DNA of 64,000 bases, taken from Ligustrum vulgare. Lineage: Eukaryota > Streptophyta > Magnoliopsida > Lamiales > Oleaceae. The DNA is taken from assembly GCA_963555705.1 (NCBI GenBank), contig OY743174.1:59914234-59978233 (forward strand), given 5' to 3'. The position numbers and the translations under genes were made by a program. Shown one piece after another: positions 56,919 through 64,000 of this stretch (positions are counted from its first letter, which is position 1; every line of letters starts with the position of its first letter). Below the pieces are notes generated by a model. That model saw only the letters and a program-made list of their open reading frames with translations, did not search any database and was not told the origin of the DNA.

Positions 56919-58118
56919 GAAATTACAAAAAAAAAAACATATCTTAACATGGATCTATATATAATGACAAAATAATATAAGAACTTCAAGTGAAAAAAGT
57001 ATCTCACATTTACCAAAAAAAAAAAATCCAAAACGCGCGTTTTGGTCGTTTTGGACTTTTTAACACAAAATTTCCAAAACGCAATAAAATCGTTTTGAGT
57101 TTCCTTTTTATTTTTTTTTTTGGTGTTTTGAAAAACTCGTTTCTGAAAATGGGCAAAGTGAACGCGTACTCGATATTTCCAAAAATCGAAAACTCAAAAC
57201 GGACTCAAAACAGTAAAGAGAACGGGGGCTAATTTGTGCAGAAAAATAACTGATATTTAATTTAAATAGTTTCATTCAAGAATTTAAACATTTAATAAAT
57301 TCAAGTTCAACATATAAATTTGATAAAGTAAATAAATTCTCGAAATTCTAAACAAAATAGCATTTTATAAAACTTGTTCAGTAGCCACCACCGCACTCTT
57401 CGTCGTCAACTCCGAAACCTGTAATGTGTAAGTTTGGACATGGGAACAGCCATGGTGGTTTGGACAGTGTATTCAATCTGTGTATGAAGTTGAGAGAGAG
57501 GTGAATTAACGCATTTTGTTTGGAGTTAAATATGGTAGATTAGGGTAAATCTTGATTTATGGAAATAGTGAGAATCATGGAAGTGAGCATTTGTTGAGTA
57601 AGTAAATACTTGGGAAAGAAGTTGTTGATTTTGGTGTCGTGAATTAGACTAAGAGAATATGGGTGTATATATAGATTTGGTATGGAAAGTGTTGTAATTG
57701 GAATATAACTGTGAAACGTCGGATATGGAAACGTTTGAATTAGAGTACGATTTTGTAAAGACTTGGGATACAAGAATATTATTGCGAATAAAATATCTTA
57801 CAAAAAATAACTATTTAAAAGATGAAACTTGGATGAAAATAAACTTTGATAATAATAAAATCGATATTTGAATTTTTAGAATTCAAATACTTCGGGTTTA
57901 AAATAAATAATAATTTTGGGTTTGGACAATATTTAAAAATATGAAATTGGACTAGGAATTAAATTGGATTCAAATTATATTTTATTTGCCCGAAATATTC
58001 GACATGGCTAGACGAGCATGCTTAAATTTTTTTTAAAAATGGGTGAAATTATAGCGACACGTTTTTGAGGAATTAAATATTCATTTTATAATCAACTGAA
58101 AAATTCCTGGTCGCTACA
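56001..58118 (-). repeat. LTR C, internally deleted, with a Tourist-like insertion
   Basis: Without the 1161-bp insertion only about 954 bp remain. Relative to A and B a single ~1.77 kb block is missing at 57434, where gtaagttt joins ggacatggg; agttt occurs at both break points in LTR A. The remainder matches both LTR ends. Confidence 0.88.
56069..57229. mobile_element. Tourist-like element in LTR C, 1161 bp, with internal tandem repeats
   Basis: Ends ggggtcgttctcttta and its inverse (taaagagaacgggggc) are flanked by taa (56066-56068, 57230-57232). The uninterrupted site is present in LTRs A and B. The interior holds about five copies of a unit containing cttaacatggatctatatataatg and gaacttcaagtgaaggaagtg, separated by AAT microsatellites (56480-56545, 56855-56920). 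Confidence 0.85.
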
Positions 58119-58713
58119 GATCTAGTTAGCAAGTATCAATCCAATCATGGAAGAGGACACCGGAAGCCGTCAAAAGGATAATGAGATACCTGAAAGAACT
58201 GCTAATTATTTCCTATGCTATCAAGGAAATGATTTGTGCTTAAGGGGATATACAGATGCCGACTAGGGTGGAGATCTGGATGAGCACAAATCAACTTCAG
58301 GATATGTATTCTTGCTTAACCATGGTGTCATCTCATGGAGTAGCAAGAAACAGAGATGCATTTCCTTGTCGACAATGGAAGCAGAATTCGTTGCATGTTC
58401 TCCTGCGGTACAAGAAGTTATTTGGTTAAGAAGATTCTTCCAGCATCTAAGAGTATCTGATAATGATGTGAAACCTACATTGATCTATTGTGATAGCCAG
58501 GCAACTATTGTTTTTACAAAGGATCCCAAGTATCATAGCAGAACCAAGTACATTGATACAAAATACAACTTTGTAAGAGACATCATATGGAAGAAAGAAG
58601 TGAATTTACAATATATATCTATGCACCATATGGTTGTTGATCCTCTTACAAAACCTATACCTAGAGATGTCTTTGTAACTCGTGCTAAATCTCTAGGATT
58701 GCGTAGAATTTGA
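58119..58713 (+). pseudogene. copia-2 RT end and RNase H
   Basis: Continues the interrupted RT (LVSKYQSN, RYLKELL-like after a frameshift), then YTDAD-stop-GGDLDEHKSTSGYVF and an uninterrupted 58312-58713 stretch: ISWSSKKQRCISLSTMEAEF, DSQATIVFTKDPKYHSRTKY, VVDPLTKPIPRDVF, ending at TGA. This is the copia RNase H C-terminus with its DSQA and TK-P signatures. Confidence 0.9.
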
Positions 58714-59790
58714 GTTTCTCAGACTTGTAAATTCACATGTCCATTAATAATATATTTTTGAATTTAGGTGATATGTGTAATCTAGTTAAATGATTACTAT
58801 ATGATTGATTTATATGCACACATAAAGTATGTCGAATAGGTTGAGATTGGCTCACTCACACGAGCAATCGCCTCAGACAAGTTAGTTTTGTGCTGAGATG
58901 AGACATAACGATCATTTTGTAACTGATCTCGTCGTCTTGTTAATAGTATCAAGATAAGATTGCTACAAGCAATTGAAGTGGATTCCACTATCCATTAAAC
59001 CTATTTTTTTATGGCCAGATCGAGTTCTCGAATGGTGTTAACGAGAGAAATTTAAAAAAGGAGTAGAACTCAAACTAGATATCGAGGAATAACTGAATTA
59101 TGATCTGTATAGCGTTATTAACTTGATAAGACATACGCCCTAAGAGAAGGAAGAACACAGTAACACGTGTTTCATACCGCGTGTGCTTTGACGACCTATG
59201 GAAAATGTAAAAATAGATCCCTGCTTCTTCATTGTGTAAGTCCCTGAGGTATATATGACCTCATATAGTACCCTTATGACTTTTTGACCGTCTCTCGAGA
59301 TTTTAAGCCAGTGCAACTACTTTACCTTGTTACCAATGACCATGATTGATTCGGTTTGATGGAACATGTCTAGGAAAGCGGCTGACTTAAGATTAAGGGA
59401 TTCTAGTAGAAAAGGAAGACTTTTTTATCTAACACTAAGATTTGTATTTATCAGCCGGTCAATTGTGTCAACTATTTGGGTTTGATATCACAATTGTGAA
59501 TATAATGTATGTTGCGCAAGCTTCAAATATGTTCATTTATTATTTGAGGGATTTGAAATACTTGAGTTGTGTTAGTAAATATGTCTGGGGTATAGTGAGA
59601 CTTGTATTCCTCATAAGGAGCTTCTATGTATCTCTAACATGCGTATAGGAATGCTTGCTCCGTTGCTCGCTGGTTGCACGATCCATTTGTCAGTATGAGT
59701 TTTTGAGATTTTCAAAATAAACCAGTAGAGTTTTGATTCTGATCAAGCACAACATATGCGAATGGAGTCCGGGTCAAGCCCATCATGTTT
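58714..59790 (+). other. copia-2 3' untranslated region
   Basis: 1.1 kb with no ORF of note, ending at the purine tract gagtgggaga (59791-59800). Confidence 0.7.
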
Positions 59791-59800
59791 GAGTGGGAGA

Positions 59801-60231
59801 TATTAGATTAAATCTGGTCGCCCATGTGTGATGACTCGAACAGACCCGATCCATTAATGTTGGTTTTGGAGGGGAACTTTTTGAATTTGATATGAGAAGT
59901 TATCCAAGACATGAATAACTTCAATCAACTTCCATATAACTCCAAACTCCATCTATTATCAAAGGATATACAAGAAAATAAGAGAAAAGTTCGTATGTGT
60001 ACATGTGTTTGAAAAGAAGTGAGGGTAGTTACTTGAATCTATGAAGATATAACTCAAAAATCGGCACTTGGGTTGTGGAAAAGAAGTTTTATCCATTTGT
60101 GACTGAATTTCGTTGTCAAGGAGCATAAATTTCTGCAGTAAGAATAAACATCAAGAGGTAAGTAATCCAACCTCAATTTATATAATTTAAGATGGTGAAA
60201 TTGATTTATATGCATGCTAGGAAATCCTACA
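59801..60231 (+). repeat. 3' LTR of copia-2
   Basis: 431 bp starting tattagat like the 5' LTR, ending tcctaca, followed by aggct. Confidence 0.9.
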
Positions 60232-60436
60232 AGGCTAGATCATGGAAACTAGATCACTTAAAGTGGCGCTACTGCTACATAGCTCATTGAATTCTTCTAT
60301 TAATTAACATATCTCGTTTTTTTACCATAATTTATGCCGACAAATTTTATTTGCATCCTACTTTTGCATGTATTATTTTAAAGAAAGATGTGGAAATAAG
60401 TTGTTTTAGACCTCCGGACAAACTTTGGATTTATAA

Positions 60437-60956
60437 GGGTGCGTTTGATAACGAGGGTGGAATTTGGGTGGAAAGAAAATGAATTCCAGGGAATTGAATT
60501 TTAGGGAATTGAATTCCTGAGAATTAAAAGTTTAATGTGTTTAATTGGTTTAATTTTCTAGGTGAAAAAAGTAGGAAATTTTTCAACTTTTGTTGTTTGA
60601 TTGACATTATTTTTCATGGAAAATAAAGTAAAATTGATCTATTTTAATAAAAAAAATTAATTTTTTCATACATTTGTACTTGATAATAATAATGTTAATT
60701 TTTAGAAAAAAATAAATCAATTAACAATAACAAAAATGATCAAACGTAACGAAAATAATATAAGATTTTCCCTGGAAAATAAAACCTCCTCCTCTCCTTG
60801 GAAAATAAATTCATTCAAAACAAGAAAAATACCGAATTTCGAGGCAAGTGGAAAAATGAATTCCATGGAAAATTTAGGCAACCAAACAGCGCAAAATTGG
60901 AAATTCACATGAAAAATCATATTTTTCATGGAAAATTTGGCGAATCGAACGCACCC
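60437..60956. mobile_element. Tourist-like MITE, 520 bp
   Basis: gggtgcgtttgat and atcgaacgcaccc-like ends, duplication taa (60434-60436, 60957-60959). Inverted relative to its relative at 20228-20758. Confidence 0.87.
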
Positions 60957-61068
60957 TAAATATATGAAAGATTGCTGGTAAAAATTATGACAAAAAAATG
61001 TTAAAAGTGTTAAAAGAAAGTGAAACAAAGATTTCTGATCTTAAGTGCAGTTAAAATGCAATGCGAAT

Positions 61069-61832
61069 TAGGTCTTTAAATTTAAACCGCTAAATCGAAT
61101 TAAAATCGCAATTTTGAAACTGTTGGTTCGGGTTCACGCGGACCCGTCAACGTTTTGGTTTTGACCCAAACTGAACCGCTTTCAAATGGTTTGGTTTAGG
61201 TTTCACTTTTCAAAACCCGTTTCACACTACCAACCCGCAAAACCCATTTTTATCATTTTGATTCTTGTATAATTTGTCACTTTGTTGGAAAAAATTCTTA
61301 GAATTGTCGTCATACTATATTGTTGTGGACAATGAACATTTAAAATATTTTTATTCTACCTTCATTTTGAATGAAGGCATATGAATGTGATTAAGTTGAA
61401 GGCATTTTATTCTTTTCACTATTTTCTAAATTTAGTAAAAAGATTAAATTCAATTCTAAATTTGACACACATTTTTGCTTATCCAAACCCAGTTTCTTTT
61501 TTACAGTAATCTTCTTGATGTTTGGTTTCTAATTAATGTGTAACTTATCTATGAGCTTTAATACAGTATGTTATTATGTTATGCTAGCGAAAAGTCTCTT
61601 AACAAGATTTTACATGATTTTCGTGACTAGTTGTGGTTTGAAAAGTTTTTTTGATTAATTTCGTTTGCAAATAGTGGTTTGAACCAGCACCAAACCGCAA
61701 AAAATGGTTCGGTTTGGTTTGGTTTAGGAAATTAAATTGTTTGGATTGGATTGGAAAAACGTCAAACCGTTTTAAATGGTTTGATTTGAAAATTTATCAA
61801 AAATCGTTCAAACTGAACCGTTTACACCCCTA
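61069..61832. mobile_element. hAT-like non-autonomous element, 764 bp
   Basis: The right end gaaccgtttacacccctA is a common hAT MITE terminus. The left end taggtctttaaatttaaacc is a weaker inverse. Flanks atgcgaat (61061-61068) and atgcaaat (61833-61840) are an 8-bp duplication with one mismatch. The interior has many ggtttggtt/aaaccgttt phrases. Confidence 0.7.
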
Positions 61833-61840
61833 ATGCAAAT

Positions 61841-62325
61841 AACAAAATGTGGTTTGAGTATAACTATCCCTCTATGTCGAATATTGGAGATTATATTCAA
61901 GCGGTCATGACACATTTTTTTTATCAATCCATCACTTTTAATTGTTTTAAATGTCTTTAATCTTTATTTATTGTTATACTTTTGTTCCTAATATTTTTGT
62001 CATATTCTTATGTTTCGTTAATTATCAAATCTTATCGTTAATGACGTTTTCCATAAAAAAAATCTTATTGGCGTGCCAAAAAAATAAAATAAGAAACTTA
62101 ATATTTAGTTATTTATGTTTGTATTTTTTTATTCAAAAATACGAAGGACAAATAAGTTTTTTCTAACTCTTTAAAGGAAATTTTGGACACAAATTAAAGA
62201 TGCTAATTAATGGAAAGTTGATGATAAAAATACAATTACAAAAAGTTAGACACATAAATTTGACAATGAACAAATGTTATGAATTTTGCTTTGCAATAAT
62301 TTTTTTATTATTTTTTATTTTAAGT
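61841..62325. other. AT-rich spacer
   Basis: No gene, repeat or motif recognised. Confidence 0.5.
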
Positions 62326-62329
62326 ATAG

Positions 62330-62546
62330 AACCAATAAGTGCGACAATGTCTTTCCCTACAGATGTCTTCTCCATAGATAGTGTGACTATGTGAGACAAC
62401 AGTCTTCCCTATAGGTTATGGGCCACGAACCTATGGCAACGACAACATGTAAGGGCGACATTGTTGTCGCTATTGTATAAGAGGGGTGACCTACTAATCT
62501 ATAGGAATGACATTTGTCATCCCTACATGTGACTTATCTTATAGTG
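62330..62546 (+). mobile_element. Possible right end of a CACTA-type transposon
   Basis: Ends cttatcttatagtg (inverse CACTATAAGATAAG, like the CACTA terminus). Subterminal palindromes precede it: gcgaca-ttgt-tgtcgc (62455-62470) and atgac-attt-gtcat near 62510. No left end was found, so this may be a truncated remnant. Confidence 0.4.
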
Positions 62547-63373
62547 ATAAAACTAATAATTTATTCATTTGTTTGATTAATTAGCCCATTTTTATTAACA
62601 ATTAAAATCTAGATTTTGATTTAAGTCAAATTCAACAATCAATCTCAATCATATATTTCATGAGACTTACAAATTTTCAGTCATATACATCTCTTCAATT
62701 TTTATCAAAATCAATTAAAAATCTAATTTTAACCCCCACCAAGCAGGGGCTTAATATATTTTTCTTGGTTCTAAAGGTACTAAATTATCGAGCTTTTAAC
62801 AATATAGTAGTGTATATTAAAATGGAACGTATACAAGTTGCTTCTTTAAAAGGTTGAATGCCAACTTTAGGCGCTCTCATCACCCCTACCCTGGGGATTG
62901 GTGGAATATATAAATCACAGGTTATGTCTCAAGCTGGTTAGGGTTCGGATACCAGCCATTGTTAAAGCCATCAATTGCAAGGGCAAATTTTCCATCGTTT
63001 GAGGTCCATAAACATTTTTTCTTTCTTTCTTATTTTCAATCACACATTTTTCAATACATTTCTCACTCTCTTTCCTTTTGTTAACAACTCAATTTTTAAT
63101 GATGAGGATAAAATTTTTGTTACAAAAAGAAGACTACGATTCAACTTTTACCTTTTTTTAATTATAAATTTTGTTTATAAACGACGGCGTGACAACATTT
63201 TGTTAGTCTTTTTTTTTAAAAGTAAAAATGGTAGGCTGGAATCTTTGATCAGCCAAAATTGTTGACTTTAAAAAAAAAGATCAATAAGATGTTGTCGCGT
63301 GACAATTTATAAACAAATCTTTACCAAATAGAGCAAACCATACATTTTTAAAAAAAAAATCACTAATCCAAAA
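62547..63373. other. Spacer, no gene recognised
   Basis: AT-rich; the part 63020-63350 contains inverted tttataaac/gtttataaa phrases that look like MITE debris, without clear ends. Confidence 0.45.
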
Positions 63374-63546
63374 TGTTATAAACTAGAGAGAAAAAGAGAG
63401 AAAAGTAGAGACACCAATAAACTTGTGTATTACTATGAACCAAAACCCCCATACATATAGGGAGAATAAGGGATACATAAGGTAATAATATCTAGGGTTT
63501 AAGGGGTACAACTGTCATTCACTAATACAATATAATATTTACAACA
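63374..63546 (-). repeat. Short 3' LTR of a copia element (copia-3), 173 bp
   Basis: tgttataaac...tttacaaca, followed on the inner side by ctcccccttgaa, the inverse of a purine tract (ttcaagggggag). Orientation minus; the rest of the element lies beyond the window. Confidence 0.75.
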
Positions 63547-63558
63547 CTCCCCCTTGAA
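63547..63558 (-). other. Polypurine tract, copia-3
   Basis: Minus strand ttcaagggggag abutting the LTR. Confidence 0.75.
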
Positions 63559-63585
63559 TGACATATGATATTACAAAATATCTGA

Positions 63586-63985
63586 CTCGTTAAAATCTTG
63601 TTTGACAAAAACTCAATGGGACAAAAATATCAAACGAAGGAAAAAAAGTACAGTTATTCTTGGAGTATTAAAATGAATGCTCCCTCGTTAAAACATCGCC
63701 AAGAAAATCCAACGGGACAAAACCTTGGCTAAGGAAAAAGAGTACAGCTACTCCCCCCTAGTGTTGATCGTTGTAAATCATCGAGTTGATGTATCCCAAT
63801 CTTGTGAACTGGTTTCTTGAATGTAGATGTTGATGGTGTTTTTGTAGATAAATCAGCTTCATTGTCACTTGAGTAGATTTGTTGAAATTCTGGAGTATTT
63901 TGATGCTGCCTCGTTAAAACCTTGTCAGAAAAACCCAGTAGGAAAAAACCTGAACGAAGGAAAAAGAGTACAGCTACTCTCCCTG
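63586..63985 (-). repeat. Three copies of a ~70-bp repeat at the copia-3 3' end
   Basis: Copies at about 63586-63655, 63684-63755 and 63910-63980 share ctcgttaaaa, ccaa-gaaaa, cc-a-gggacaaaa, cgaaggaaaaagagtacag and tactc. The outermost overlaps the coding end. Confidence 0.85.
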
Positions 63986-64000
63986 ATTCAATATGTATTG
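63729..64000 (-). pseudogene. copia-3 RNase H C-terminus and tail (partial)
   Basis: Minus-strand reading open from the window edge to TAG at 63729: QNTPEFQQIYSSDNEADLST, KTPSTSTFKKPVHKIGIHQL, DDLQRSTLGGSSCTLFP. The FKK-VH-IG-L-DL pattern is the end of copia RNase H. Whether the upstream part is intact cannot be seen. Confidence 0.65.

Larger units (their letters stand above)
49226..58118 (-). mobile_element. LTR-internal-LTR-internal-LTR array of a short-internal Ty3/gypsy family, nested in copia-2 RT
   Basis: Three related LTRs, A (49226-51950), B (52398-55690) and C (56001-58118), alternate with two very short interiors. On the minus strand each interior begins with a Met-type PBS (ttggtattagagct at the C/B junction) and ends with the purine tract aaggaggtaagg. 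LTRs begin tgtagcg and end gcgttaca. Outer flanks ggtca and gatct each differ once from ggtct, the sequence expected from copia VVGLVS, so an eroded target duplication is likely. No gag or pol is present, so the family is non-autonomous. Confidence 0.88.
36213..60231 (+). mobile_element. Old Ty1/copia element (copia-2) expanded to 24 kb by nested insertions
   Basis: LTRs at 36213-36640 and 59801-60231 are flanked by the perfect duplication aggct (36208-36212, 60232-60236). The interior reads gag, protease, integrase, RT, RNase H in copia order, cut by a gypsy element (38479-46978) and an LTR array (49226-58118). Without them the element is about 6.6 kb. The LTRs differ at very roughly one position in ten, so it is the oldest element here. 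A deletion also joins integrase to the start of RT near 48210. Both LTRs start TA rather than TG. Confidence 0.93.

Noticed and set aside
62900..62965. tRNA-like ggttagggttcggataccagcc
   Set aside because: It has a T-arm-like phrase only; acceptor and anticodon stems cannot be formed.

Overview
This window is plant nuclear DNA, most likely from a eudicot. It holds Ty3/gypsy and Ty1/copia LTR retrotransposons, hAT and Tourist-like transposons and MITEs, Helitron-type 3' ends, long AT-rich microsatellite tracts, GT-AG introns, and fragments of plant genes (LOG cytokinin enzyme, PP2A catalytic subunit, DSBA-like oxidoreductase, phloem-protein-2-like lectin). Nothing in it is bacterial, and there are no operons, rRNA genes or convincing tRNAs.

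Layout. 1-7616: 5' half of a Ty3/gypsy element on the minus strand. It has an LTR, a PBS and an uninterrupted 1075-codon gag-pro-RT frame running off the window, and a 3.2 kb solo LTR sits in its leader. 7617-9186: unique DNA with an apparently intronless LOG pseudogene. 9187-16156: a complete, very young non-autonomous LTR element (Athila-like signals, one short ORF, LTRs differing at 2 of 1525 positions by eye). 16157-21785: AT-rich DNA with duplications, two related Helitron-type 3' ends and a Tourist-like MITE. 21786-28319: a patchwork of PP2A and DSBA-like gene fragments, two MITE-like insertions and a 3.5 kb hAT transposon with a decayed transposase. 29010-34161: a complete copia element with perfect TSDs but a disabled pol. 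34732-35826: the only gene in the window that looks intact, a small PP2/Nictaba-like lectin-domain gene. 36213-60231: one old copia element swollen to 24 kb by nested insertions. These are a decayed gypsy element (itself carrying a 2.6 kb solo LTR) and an LTR-internal-LTR-internal-LTR array of a short-internal gypsy family, into which a hAT MITE and a Tourist-like element later landed. 60232-64000: two further MITE-like elements, a CACTA-like end, and the 3' end of another copia element on the minus strand.

Order of events, from nesting and LTR divergence: the 24 kb copia element is oldest (LTRs differ at very roughly one in ten sites). It was then hit by the gypsy element and the LTR array, and these by solo LTRs and MITEs. 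The 29-34 kb copia is younger (about 2% LTR divergence by eye) and the 9-16 kb element is the youngest.

The PP2-like gene sits between two copia elements, about 570 bp from one and 390 bp from the other. Three observations may be new: an AGGA-loop hairpin next to the polypurine tract in two unrelated gypsy lineages; a hairpin plus splice-acceptor-like module shared by three LTR families; and a PP2A/DSBA fragment chimera that may be Helitron cargo.
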